Shown here one piece after another: positions 8,018 through 14,882 of a stretch of 64,000 nucleotides of DNA (its first letter is position 1; each line of letters opens with the position of its first letter). The notes under the pieces are model-generated. The model did not search any database and was not told where the DNA came from. It worked only from the letters and a program-made list of their open reading frames with translations. The DNA comes from Streptomyces griseoluteus. Its GTDB lineage: Bacteria > Actinomycetota > Actinomycetes > Streptomycetales > Streptomycetaceae. A program made the position numbers and the translations under genes. Location: contig NZ_SRRU01000004.1 in NCBI RefSeq assembly GCF_004784465.1, positions 62,001 to 126,000 of the forward strand. Reading direction: 5' to 3'.

Positions 8018-8424
8018 GCGACGGCACCCTCCGGCAGACCTGTGACGTGCCGGGCGGTCACCAGGTAGCCCGCGAAGTCCACGTCCGGGCGGGGCCGGGC
8101 CCATCCGTCCGCCCTGCCGACGGGAGCCAGGACGGTCGTGCCCCGAACGGGAAGGTTCAGCCGGTCCGTGGCACCTGCCGGTATCTCGTAACGGCAGTGC
8201 ACCTCATCGATCGACAGCACCTCCACCGCGGTGGCCGCACGCTGCCCCGCCCGGCCGTGGTGCTCCTCGCGGAAGCCGATCTCATCCGCACGTTTCTCCC
8301 CGACGACGTCTGCGTAGTCCTCCGGATCGGCCTCGACCAGCGTCCATGAGACGACGTCCCCCACAGCGAAGTTCTGTCCGCAGCACTGCATTTGCCAGTC
8401 ATCGACCCAGATAGTCAACGTCAC
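8014..8424 (-). CDS. DUF6578-type protein
   Basis: A 136-residue soluble protein starting (GTG) with MTLTIWVDDWQMQCCG, followed by FAVGDVVSWTLVEAD. This W-x-QMQCCG-x-x-F-x-x-GD opening is one I associate with the DUF6578 family of Streptomyces, function unknown. The two adjacent Cys residues could bind metal or act as a redox pair. The gene is translationally coupled (ATGA, 8014-8017) to the degraded membrane gene downstream. No clear ribosome binding site precedes the GTG. Confidence 0.65.
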   Translation of the reverse strand: MTLTIWVDDWQMQCCGQNFAVGDVVSWTLVEADPEDYADVVGEKRADEIGFREEHHGRAGQRAATAVEVLSIDEVHCRYEIPAGATDRLNLPVRGTTVLAPVGRADGWARPRPDVDFAGYLVTARHVTGLPEGAVA

Positions 8425-8602
8425 GACGCCATTGTCCGCCGCACGACCCGTGCCCGCCAGGGACCTCTCACGTCATCCAGGACGTGCACTCTGGCAGGCC
8501 TCGTTTTGATCATGACCCGGTCCTGCGGTGATCGAGCCCGTGGTGGAGGGCCGGATCGACAGGCGGGCCCGGCCGTTGCACGTGGCCGGGCCCGCTTCGG
8601 GA

Positions 8603-9523
8603 TCAGGACTTGACGAGAGTGATGTCGGTGCTCGGGAAGCCGGTGCTGACGGTCACCGGGTAGTCAGGGTCGTCCGCCCTGCCGACGCCCCGGAGTACGG
8701 CGGCGCCGGGCTTGAAGGAGGCGGTGGGCTCGATGTTGCTGGGGAAGGCGACCGTCCACGGAGCCGGGGCCCCGGGCTCGCAGACGACGACCAGGTCCTC
8801 GTACGAACCGGACGCGGTTTCAGTCTTCTGCGTCTGGTAGGCGCTGGCGGTGAGGGTGATGCGGGCAGGCTTGTTGCAGGTCACCGAGCCGCCGACGGTG
8901 ATCTCGTGGGTGTGGGTGTCGACCGTGCCCGTGGTGTTCAGGCTCATGCCGATGGCGAGCTCCGCCGGCGGCTCGGCCATACGGGCGTGGAGCTCGCCGC
9001 GCACAGGCAGCGTGGAGCCGCTGCAATACCGTTCGAAGGTGGCGTCGACCTCGCTGATGTAGCCGTAGGGGCCGTAGGCGATGTGGGAGATGGTGAAGGA
9101 GCCGGTGCCGGTGTCGCAGGACCGGTCGGTCGAACTGAGCTCCAGCTTGGGGTCCTCGGGCTGAGCGTTGGGCCAGCTCGAGGCGTTGGTGTAGGTGGTG
9201 CCGGAAGTCAGCTTCTGACCGTAGGGCGCTTCCATGTGCAGGTACCAGCGCTCGCCCTCGGGCGTGACGACTGTGGCGCCCACGGCGGACCCCGAGACCG
9301 GACCCGAGATGTCGAACATCTCGGTCGTCTCGGGGGTGTAGCTGTACGACTGGCCGCCGGAGATGTACTCGCCCGGCTCCCCGCTGAAGCTGAGTGATCC
9401 CGTCACCGCCTCATGGGCCTCCGCCGTGCCCGTCAGCGGTGCCGCCGTCACCGCCAGGGCCACGGCCGCCGTGAGGACGGCCACCGTACGGGCCAGGCTG
9501 AGGCCCAGCACACTGCTTCTCAT
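8603..9523 (-). CDS. Secreted protein of unknown function
   Basis: A 306-residue exported protein. A typical signal peptide (MRSSVLGLSLARTVAVLTAA, then a hydrophobic core and TAEA-HEAV cleavage) is followed by a Ser/Thr/Gly-rich, probably beta-rich domain of about 270 residues with scattered Cys (DRSCDTG, ERYCSGS, VTCNKP, VVCEPG) that could form two disulfides. No catalytic motif is recognised. ATG 9523 with AAGGGGAAGCTTG upstream is chosen. It lies directly left of the integrated element and may be chromosomal or part of an older island. Confidence 0.72.
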   Translation of the reverse strand: MRSSVLGLSLARTVAVLTAAVALAVTAAPLTGTAEAHEAVTGSLSFSGEPGEYISGGQSYSYTPETTEMFDISGPVSGSAVGATVVTPEGERWYLHMEAPYGQKLTSGTTYTNASSWPNAQPEDPKLELSSTDRSCDTGTGSFTISHIAYGPYGYISEVDATFERYCSGSTLPVRGELHARMAEPPAELAIGMSLNTTGTVDTHTHEITVGGSVTCNKPARITLTASAYQTQKTETASGSYEDLVVVCEPGAPAPWTVAFPSNIEPTASFKPGAAVLRGVGRADDPDYPVTVSTGFPSTDITLVKS

Positions 9524-9734
9524 CAAGCTTCCCCTTCGTAAGGAGCGGCCCCGGTCCCGATGGACCGGGCTGTATCACGCACACGGCTGTCGAATGTCAG
9601 GTACCGATCAAATCGGGGGGGGCGGCGAATGATCTCCTCGGCAGCGCGAGTGGGAACCTAACAGCCGTCACTGACAACTCGGGGGCTGTTGTCCACCCCG
9701 AAGCTCCCAGGGTCGTCCCGCTCCGGAACGCCGA

Positions 9735-9757
9735 GTTGCCGTACTTCGCTGCTGTAC
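9735..9757 (+). repeat. 23-bp att-flanking motif, copy 1 (outside attL)
   Basis: A 23-bp sequence built of two near-copies of TGCTGTAC 13 bp apart (GTTGCCGTAC...TGCTGTAC). Further copies are at 9932-9954, 11940-11962 and 21822-21844. This copy ends 47 bp left of the att core, nearly the same distance (48 bp) as copy 4 from the right core. Candidate integrase arm site. Confidence 0.55.
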
Positions 9758-9772
9758 GCCACGGAAAACGCA

Positions 9773-9800
9773 AGAGGCCCCGGATTTCTCCGGGGCCTCT
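9773..9800. terminator. Hairpin terminator beside attL
   Basis: AGAGGCCCCGG (9773-9783) pairs with CCGGGGCCTCT (9790-9800). A near-identical hairpin sits at the same place relative to the intact tRNA-Arg (21859-21886). Confidence 0.65.
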
Positions 9801-9804
9801 TTAC

Positions 9805-9848
9805 TGTGCACTCGGCAGGATTCGAACCTGCAACCTTCTGATCCGTAG
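9805..9848. repeat. attL: 44-bp duplicate of the tRNA-Arg 3' end
   Basis: These 44 bp are identical to 21893-21936, which cover the 3' half of tRNA-Arg(ACG) up to its anticodon loop, starting TGTGCACTCGGCAGG and ending GATCCGTAG. After 9848 the sequence diverges from the tRNA. This is the recombination core left at the distal end of the element. Confidence 0.9.
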
Positions 9849-9931
9849 CTCTAGAGAGATCGGTCGTTGAAGGTCATACAGGCCGCGCGGAGGGTCGTGG
9901 AAACCGCTGCCGGGCTGGGGCGGTTGCTGGG

Positions 9932-9954
9932 GTTGCTGTACCTCGCTGCTGTAC
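9932..9954 (+). repeat. 23-bp att-flanking motif, copy 2
   Basis: Second copy of the motif (GTTGCTGTAC...TGCTGTAC), 83 bp inside the left att core. Its second half is part of the perfect palindrome CTGCTGTACAGCAG. Confidence 0.55.
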
Positions 9955-9980
9955 AGCAGGATCCTGACCGGGGGTGGGTC

Positions 9981-10343
9981 ATGAAGCGGGAAGCGCTCGA
10001 ACGACTTCTGGGCCGCGGAGACGAGACGTCATTAGCCGCTCTCTCTGCTCTCCACGCCGGCGCTTCCTACGTCGTCTGGGACGGAGCGACGTCAGCCAAG
10101 TCGCTCGCGACGATCTACGCACGCCGACTCCGCCACACCCTCCGGAGAGGCATCGAGACGCACGGCCTAGCGCGAGCCGTGCAACGCCTGGACCTGTACG
10201 GCCGACCGGTTCGACTCGGCCAAGTCACGGCTGCCGACCGGTCCTGGATCTTCATGCTGTTTCTCAACGAGGACGGCAGCACGCTGGTGGCATGCCCCGG
10301 CGTCCGGCAGACCCAACCGGGCCCTGCGCGACCAGGCGCCTGA
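9981..10343 (+). CDS. Small AICE cargo protein, unknown
   Basis: A 120-residue protein starting MKREALERLLGRGDETS, with a helical, Arg-rich middle (ARRLRHTLRRGIETHG) and a probable beta-strand end (RSWIFMLFLNEDGSTLVAC). I do not recognise a family. ATG 9981 follows a G-rich stretch (GGGGGTGGGTC); the longer in-frame start at 9867 would begin inside the att arm region. It is the first gene inside the left end of the element and reads inward. Composition and third-position GC are in line with real genes, so it is probably coding. Confidence 0.5.
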   Translation: MKREALERLLGRGDETSLAALSALHAGASYVVWDGATSAKSLATIYARRLRHTLRRGIETHGLARAVQRLDLYGRPVRLGQVTAADRSWIFMLFLNEDGSTLVACPGVRQTQPGPARPGA

Positions 10344-10783
10344 TGGCGCTCTGCACGGCCAACACGCTTTCCAACTGTGTTGGTGGGGTGATGGGGCGCG
10401 TGCGGGACCGTTCACGTGCGTTCATGGGAGAACAACCGCTCGTTCGGGGGCGAAGCTGGGTCTTGCCTGAACGGCCGTGAACGAGGCTGAATGAGACGGA
10501 AACTGAGACGGCCAGCCAGGGCCGCCGACACGCCTCCGGGTGGCTTGGCGGTTCAGCTTCGAAGCGACGGGGGTGGGGGACATCAGCGCCGCCGCAGGTG
10601 ATGCCAGCAACGTCGCCGGACTATGGACGCGATTCGAAGGGCCGTTTGATCGTCTCAGATCGAGCGTCGCTTGCGCCCCTGAGGTCGGCGGAGCGGTCCG
10701 TCTGGACTCGCTGAGCCTTCTAGCCGAGTGCGTAAGATCGCTTGGGTCTCGGCGAAGTGAGGTGCTCAGGGTGGGGGCTGCGA
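10344..10783. other. 440-bp stretch without a convincing gene
   Basis: Lies between the first cargo gene and the TRADD-N membrane gene. The only open frame of note (GTG 10540 to 10794, 84 codons) shows no recognisable domain and overlaps the next start; it may be decayed coding sequence. No strong hairpin or operator was noticed. Confidence 0.4.
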
Positions 10784-11512
10784 ATGCAAGGTGACTGGCT
10801 GAACATCGCGGCGGGTTCCGCGGGTGCCGTTCTCGCAGCAGCCACGGTCGTCAGCACTCTGTTGGCTACCCGGCGAGGTTTCGAGCGCGAGCAACGCGAG
10901 ACGGCAAAACGTCTGGTTGGCTCGGGACCCGGAGGCGGCATTACGTGGGGCGACCTTGCTGGCGGCAACGTCGCGGTCGTTGACCGGGAAGGTGGCGAAC
11001 CGGATGGTGATGGCACTCGACCGGGCAGTGGGGCACGAAGACGCGATGATCAGTTCGCAAGCGTGCTGGTCGAGTATTACTCGTACGGGCTCACGCAGGC
11101 GCGCCGTAGTTTCTATGCAAGCCAGGTGATCTCCGCAGTCGGCGTGCTGGTGATCCTTTCCGGCGTGACTCTGGCCATCTGGCGAGCAGAGACCAGTGGT
11201 GACATGTTCGCTTCGATTGTTACTAGCTGCTCGGGTGTCGTCTCCACTGTGATTGGTCAGTTGGTGCACCGGCGGGCGGATATCGCCTTGAAACACATGG
11301 CCGATCAGACCGAGGCCCTTCGTGCCGACATGCTTGCTGAGCGGGCTGGTGAGCAGGCGATCGCGCTACTTGCAGGAGTGACCGACCCGGAGGTGAAGAC
11401 CCGTCTGCAAGCTGGACTGATCATGAAGCTCGCAGGGGCCGAGATGCCTGCGATTGGACCTCAGTTCAGTGAGGCACCTCCTGTGGTGCCCGAACAGGCG
11501 CAGCATCGCTGA
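10784..11512 (+). CDS. TRADD-N-associated membrane domain protein with compensated frameshift
   Basis: A 242-residue protein starting MQGDWLNIAAGSAGAVLAAA. The C-terminal two thirds match the TRADD-N-associated transmembrane domain of actinobacterial and cyanobacterial conflict systems: DQFASVLVEYYSYGLTQARR, a membrane segment VISAVGVLVILSGVTLAIW, then VTSCSGVVSTVIGQLVHRRAD and ALKHMADQTEALRADM. Residues about 45-87 read as Gly/Arg-rich filler in frame, whereas the +1 frame over 10915-11045 reads a protein-like segment (DPEAALRGATLLAATSRSLT, ANRMVMALDRAVGHED) with much higher third-position GC. Two indels whose sum is a multiple of three explain this. Role in defence or signalling at the membrane is inferred from the family. 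Confidence 0.75.
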   Translation: MQGDWLNIAAGSAGAVLAAATVVSTLLATRRGFEREQRETAKRLVGSGPGGGITWGDLAGGNVAVVDREGGEPDGDGTRPGSGARRRDDQFASVLVEYYSYGLTQARRSFYASQVISAVGVLVILSGVTLAIWRAETSGDMFASIVTSCSGVVSTVIGQLVHRRADIALKHMADQTEALRADMLAERAGEQAIALLAGVTDPEVKTRLQAGLIMKLAGAEMPAIGPQFSEAPPVVPEQAQHR

Positions 11513-11893
11513 GGCGTAAAGGGGGGATCCCCTTACCCAACGAGCAGCGCAGCTCATCCGTGGACATGGCCATCCTCTGCGCACGGGGCTGATCGATGCC
11601 GCCGATCGGACATGGCCCCCCCTGCTCTTCCTCAGCGAGGACGGCGGCGCGCAGTGGCCTGCGCCGGCGGGCCGCTGCCGCTGGTTGCCAGGGAGCCACC
11701 GCTTTAGGAGCGAGGTTGGGGGACCCTGGGCCTGACCTGGGAATCCCTGCCTTGGGCGGCGTATGGCCGTGCGTACTCTGGGCAACCTCGACTCCCCGTG
11801 AGTCCCCGCCCGTTCTGGCACGGAAGTGGCACGCCCTGCGGCCTCCTCGATGCGAACTACGGGCGGGGCGGTCGCTGAGGCTCGCTCGGCAGG
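11513..11893. other. 381-bp stretch without a convincing gene
   Basis: Between convergent cargo genes (TRADD-N protein on plus, Imm35-type on minus). Open frames here have no recognisable domain. No tRNA, strong hairpin or operator was seen. Confidence 0.4.
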
Positions 11894-12283
11894 TCAGTCG
11901 GCCGTCGGAGGTTGGTGGCGGATGGCCACGGTTGCCGTGGTTGCTGTACTTCCTTGCTGTACAGCTTGCTTCGCCGCCGCGTTCTGGACATGAGCCTCAT
12001 GCCGCAGTCGACGCTCATAGTCCGCGATCTGTTCGGGTACGGGCCTGCTGGTTGCAGCTCGGATAAGCCGCTCGCTCTCCCGATCCACCAAGAAAGGGCC
12101 GTTCCCACCGAGTGTTGGCCGCTGGCCAGCGGGGCGACCGATGTCCTGTCGCGCACACCAGTAGAACACCCACCCGAAAGACACCGGTTCAACCCTGGAG
12201 ATCGCAAGCTCCAGGTGTACTGCTCTTTCGGCCCGTGCGAGCTCCGCGAGAACAAGCCCTCGTGCTTCGTCTTCAGTGAGCAT
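11894..12283 (-). CDS. YrhB/Imm35-type immunity domain protein
   Basis: A 129-residue small protein with the YrhB/Imm35 signature: a helix MLTEDEARGLVLAELARAE, then a strand FGWVFYWCARQD, TLGGNGPFLVDRESERL and a final PVPEQIADYERRL. The family is found as immunity proteins of polymorphic toxin systems and also as orphans. No toxin gene is visible next to it, so its partner is absent, elsewhere, or it serves another role. The C-terminal 35 residues (QNAAAKQAVQQGST...) look like an added low-complexity tail, and this part contains copy 3 of the 23-bp motif. Confidence 0.75.
   Translation of the reverse strand: MLTEDEARGLVLAELARAERAVHLELAISRVEPVSFGWVFYWCARQDIGRPAGQRPTLGGNGPFLVDRESERLIRAATSRPVPEQIADYERRLRHEAHVQNAAAKQAVQQGSTATTATVAIRHQPPTAD
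11940..11962 (+). repeat. 23-bp motif, copy 3 (inside the Imm35 gene 3' end)
   Basis: GTTGCTGTAC...TGCTGTAC with the same 13-bp internal period, followed by AGC so that GCTGTACAGC is palindromic. It lies within the coding sequence of the minus-strand Imm35-type gene. Confidence 0.5.
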
Positions 12284-12507
12284 CTGCCCAGAGTCTCAGA
12301 GCGTGGCGCGCGACTGTCCGCCCGTCCCTAAGAAAGCGCCGCATCGCTCGAGACCCTGAGCACCAGTTTGGAAGATCGCGTACGTGGATGGCGTCTGACC
12401 TGGTGAGACGTTGACCTGCAAGTTTTCCGGGTGCTCGCTGCCGTCCCCCGTGAGTCCCCCTGTGTGCCTCAGTGTCGGGCACCGCAGGGGGCACGGTGAT
12501 TGGTCGG

Positions 12508-12693
12508 TCAGCTTCGCAGCAGAAGGGCTGCGAGACCGGTCAGGGCCGTGATCAGACTGGCGAGCGACGAGATCAGCGCGGCTGCGTTGGGAGTCTCGGC
12601 TGTTCTGCTCATTGCCCTGGGTGTACTATTCCGGGACGGGAGACAGTTGTCTCGCGTCTTCGATGGTTTCGGTCGGTCGTCGTGCGTAGACAT
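12508..12693 (-). CDS. Tiny single-pass membrane protein
   Basis: A 61-residue frame starting MSTHDDRPKP with a good ribosome binding site (GAAAGGAAGTC before ATG 12693). The first 35 residues are polar and basic; residues 36-60 (NAAALISSLASLITALTGLA and on) form one strongly hydrophobic helix at the very C-terminus, as in tail-anchored or small toxin-like peptides. No family is recognised. An internal ATG (12612) would leave just the membrane part. It lies alone in the AICE cargo between the Imm35 gene and the 10-bp repeats. Confidence 0.45.
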   Translation of the reverse strand: MSTHDDRPKPSKTRDNCLPSRNSTPRAMSRTAETPNAAALISSLASLITALTGLAALLLRS

Positions 12694-13084
12694 GACTTCC
12701 TTTCGGGCGTCGAGTGACCCGTACGGCGAACGTGGTGAGAGACAGACGCCGAACGGGTCTTTGGCGTGCGCGCAGTTCGCCAACTCTAACAGGCGTCACT
12801 CCGCAACTCGGCCTTGCTGGTTGCTACTTGCGAGGTTGTACTACGAGCTGCTTCAAGACGGTAGCAGCGTGCGCTTTAGTGCTCATCCAGCCGTTGGCGC
12901 ATCCGCTCACTTCCAGCAACTGGGCGCTTGTACTGAGGGGCATTGAAGGGCACTCAATGGCAATGAACGGCACTGAAGGGCACTGAACGGCACGGAACCC
13001 GGGCCTACCCGCCTGACCGCAAGTTGGCCAAAAAGATGCTGTGAGCTTGCCGAAGGTTTGGGTGGCCCACGACATCAGCTCCCC
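12694..13084. other. 391-bp stretch with 10-bp tandem repeats, no gene
   Basis: No convincing coding frame. The stretch holds the upstream region of the tiny membrane gene, a 60-bp tandem repeat block (12939-12998) and the approach to the hairpin repeat. Confidence 0.4.
12939..12998 (+). repeat. Six tandem 10-bp repeats (GGCACTGAAC-like)
   Basis: Six consecutive units with an exact 10-bp period: GGCATTGAAG, GGCACTCAAT, GGCAATGAAC, GGCACTGAAG, GGCACTGAAC and GGCACGGAAC. The period equals about one DNA turn, so the copies lie on one helix face, as in iterons or multi-site operators. Confidence 0.75.
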
Positions 13085-13515
13085 AGTCACCCCAGCTCCC
13101 ATCCCGTACGCCGTCGACCCACACACCGTGGAGCGGGCGTGGTCCAGGGCGTCAAGGTGGAGCGCGCCACTGTACGAACGACCTTGACGCCCTGGGCCGC
13201 GTCTGCTCGGCTCTGCCTGGGTCGGCGGTGGACGGGATGGGAGCTCCCGCACACGCCACAACGGACCCGCAGTCGCCAAACGGCCCCCCTCCATCCCGGT
13301 GCCGGCCGATCCCCCGCCGGAGGCAATGCCTTGACCGCGGGCCGCTCTATGCGGTGATCGACTCATGGCCTCCGGCCCTATCCACCTGTGGGCGCGCGTC
13401 GGCGCAGCGCGGGCGGAGCGGGCCGGAGGCAGGAGCGGCGCCCGCAGCGGAGCCGGGAGCGCGCCCGGCGGAGCGGAGCGCAGCCGGGGCTTGAACCAGT
13501 AGAGAAAGTTGTAAC
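13085..13515 (-). repeat. Dispersed hairpin repeat, copy 1 (in AICE)
   Basis: About 430 bp that recur in inverted orientation at 33889-34310, most positions matching by eye. The core is a long nested hairpin: outer arms 13094-13121 and 13218-13245 (imperfect) and a perfect 15-bp inner stem 13144-13158 with 13181-13195 around a 22-nt loop. The other end (13381-13500) is an extremely GC-rich tract. It abuts the stop codon of the minus-strand gene at 13516, with the GTTACA end first. No transposase is present. Confidence 0.8.
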
Positions 13516-13899
13516 TCAGTCGGTCGCGTGGGCCTTGAACCGGTATGCACACGCCGGTAGTTCGGTGTTCTGACGGTGAGCCAGCGCAAGGAAGAGCACC
13601 GGTCGGATGGTCCACGTGATCCGGGTCCTGGCGTGGGTGACAGACACCGTGCACGGCTCCGCCCGCAGCAGGGCTCGCCTGGTCTCGATGCGCCCCTCGT
13701 ACAGCCACTCCCACGCCGCGTCGGAGGCATCCGCGTCCAGTGCCGGTGAGATCGTGCGGAGCACGACTGCCACCCAACGGTCCGCCTGGGCTGAGGAGTA
13801 GGCGTCGAACGATGCCAGCAATGCCGGCGGCCACTCCTCCGCCAGGTTCTCGGTCCAGCACTCGCACCAGTAGCCCCGCTGCGGTGGCTTCATCAGCAC
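13516..13899 (-). CDS. Hypothetical protein coupled to a regulatory ATPase
   Basis: A 127-residue soluble protein with no recognised family. It has an aromatic N-terminus (MKPPQRGYWCECWTENLA), a helical middle (QADRWVAVVLRTISPALD) and basic strands (TRITWTIRPVLFLALAHR). Its start overlaps the stop of the ATPase gene upstream by 7 nt, so the pair is co-translated and may form a complex, for example ATPase plus partner protein; that is inference. The dispersed hairpin repeat begins right after its stop codon, so the natural 3' flank may have been displaced. Confidence 0.6.
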   Translation of the reverse strand: MLMKPPQRGYWCECWTENLAEEWPPALLASFDAYSSAQADRWVAVVLRTISPALDADASDAAWEWLYEGRIETRRALLRAEPCTVSVTHARTRITWTIRPVLFLALAHRQNTELPACAYRFKAHATD

Positions 13900-14321
13900 G
13901 GGTGGCCTCCCAACCGGGCATCCGCGTACAACTCCGCGGTGACGGTGTGGCCGTGGTCGCTGTCGTGCACGACGACCCGGTGAGCGATGACGCTGACCAT
14001 GCTCAGGCCCCGGCCGTGCTCGGCGGCCTGGTCCTGGTGCTCGACCTTCGGAGTCGTCCCCGTACCGCCGTCATCCGTGACCGAGACCGCCACCACCTGA
14101 GCGGAGACCGCGACGGCCAGGTGGAAGCCACCGTGCTTGCGGCCGCTCGCCGTGTGAAGGATCGCGTTCGCGCTCAGCTCGCTCACGATCAGCTCGGCGT
14201 CCTCGGCTAAGGGGGAGCCTCGCAGGATGTCGCGGGTCCATCGGCGGGCCCGGCTCACCTCTTCCGGGAATCCTGGGCAACTCAGCCCCCAGACCCGAGC
14301 ACTACTCGTATACTCGTGCAT
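13893..14321 (-). CDS. HATPase_c regulatory ATP-binding protein (RsbW-like)
   Basis: A 142-residue single-domain GHKL ATPase of the anti-sigma/SpoIIAB-like kind abundant in Streptomyces. Motifs: N-box ELIVSELSANAILHT, G1 box SVTDDGGTGT and G2-like HGRGLSMVSVIAHR. It probably binds a sigma or other partner, perhaps the protein encoded downstream. The start MHEYTSSARVW at 14321 is preferred to longer forms because AAGGAACTTGT precedes it at proper distance. A half-site pair like the GntR operator (ACTCGTATACTCGT, 14304-14317) overlaps the start. Confidence 0.78.
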   Translation of the reverse strand: MHEYTSSARVWGLSCPGFPEEVSRARRWTRDILRGSPLAEDAELIVSELSANAILHTASGRKHGGFHLAVAVSAQVVAVSVTDDGGTGTTPKVEHQDQAAEHGRGLSMVSVIAHRVVVHDSDHGHTVTAELYADARLGGHPC

Positions 14322-14367
14322 ACAAGTTCCTTCATGCAGGTAGGCCGCCATGTGCAGCGGGTTCGGA

Positions 14368-14799
14368 CTAGACGAGTTTCACGCCGTCGTGGGCGCGGAT
14401 GGCCGGCGGGTTCGTCGCGTCGAGGGCGTCCAGGACGCGGATCGCGTACGCCTCGTCGGTGAGTTCGCTGACCTCTTCGCGGGTGGCCCAGCGAAGGGCT
14501 CTGGTCTCGTCCCCGGTGGTGGGGGTCCCGTCGATCGCTTCGCAGCGGAAGACCAGCGAGACGATCAGGCCCGTCATGTTCTTGTAGACGCCGGTGAGGG
14601 TCGCAGGAAGCGCGATCTTGATGCCGGTCTCTTCGAGGACCTCACGCTGAAGGCCGTCGGGGATGGTCTCCTCGGGTTCGAGGACTCCGCCCGGCGGTTC
14701 CCAATGGCCGTTGTCGCGGCGCTTGATCAAGAGGGCACGGCCGTTGTCGTCAACGATGACCCCGGCGACGCTCACGGAGTGCGGGCGTTCTGTGCTCAC
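14368..14799 (-). CDS. Nudix hydrolase, Pif-like
   Basis: A 143-residue Nudix protein from GTG 14799 (VSTERPHSVSVAGVIVDD), with the Nudix box GGVLEPEETIPDGLQREVLE followed by ETGI; all catalytic Glu positions are present. Nudix enzymes cleave nucleoside diphosphates linked to another moiety. In pSAM2 a Nudix protein (Pif) next to the KorSA gene blocks redundant transfer between donors; this gene has the same neighbourhood, divergent from the GntR gene, so that role is inferred. AGAGGG 9 nt upstream supports GTG 14799; a longer GTG start at 14856 overlaps an operator-like sequence and is less likely. Confidence 0.85.
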   Translation of the reverse strand: MSTERPHSVSVAGVIVDDNGRALLIKRRDNGHWEPPGGVLEPEETIPDGLQREVLEETGIKIALPATLTGVYKNMTGLIVSLVFRCEAIDGTPTTGDETRALRWATREEVSELTDEAYAIRVLDALDATNPPAIRAHDGVKLV

Positions 14800-14854
14800 G
14801 TTCCTCGGCCCTCTCGGCTGGCTAGGCTCTCCACCGTAGCAATAACACTCGGCC

Positions 14855-14870
14855 ACTCGTCTAGATACCT
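14855..14870. promoter_or_regulatory. GntR operator-like box upstream of Nudix and GntR genes
   Basis: ACTCGTCTAGATACCT shares the ACTCGT half and CTAG centre of the clearer 16-bp boxes at 15719 and 15793. It lies between the divergent Nudix and GntR genes, a natural site for autoregulation. Confidence 0.45.
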
Positions 14871-14882
14871 AAAGGAGTATCC

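Noticed and set aside
10540..10794. 84-codon gene before the TRADD-N protein
   Set aside because: No domain, weak start and overlap with the next gene; left as an unannotated stretch.
12950..13000. CRISPR-like array
   Set aside because: The repeat unit is 10 bp with no spacers; there are no cas genes anywhere in the window.
12824..13921. A 365-codon minus-strand frame over the hairpin repeat, with KPRLRSAPPGALPAPLRAPL
   Set aside because: It runs through the repeat and overlaps two real genes. The peptide is a translation of the GC-rich repeat tail, seen again at copy 2, not a protein domain.
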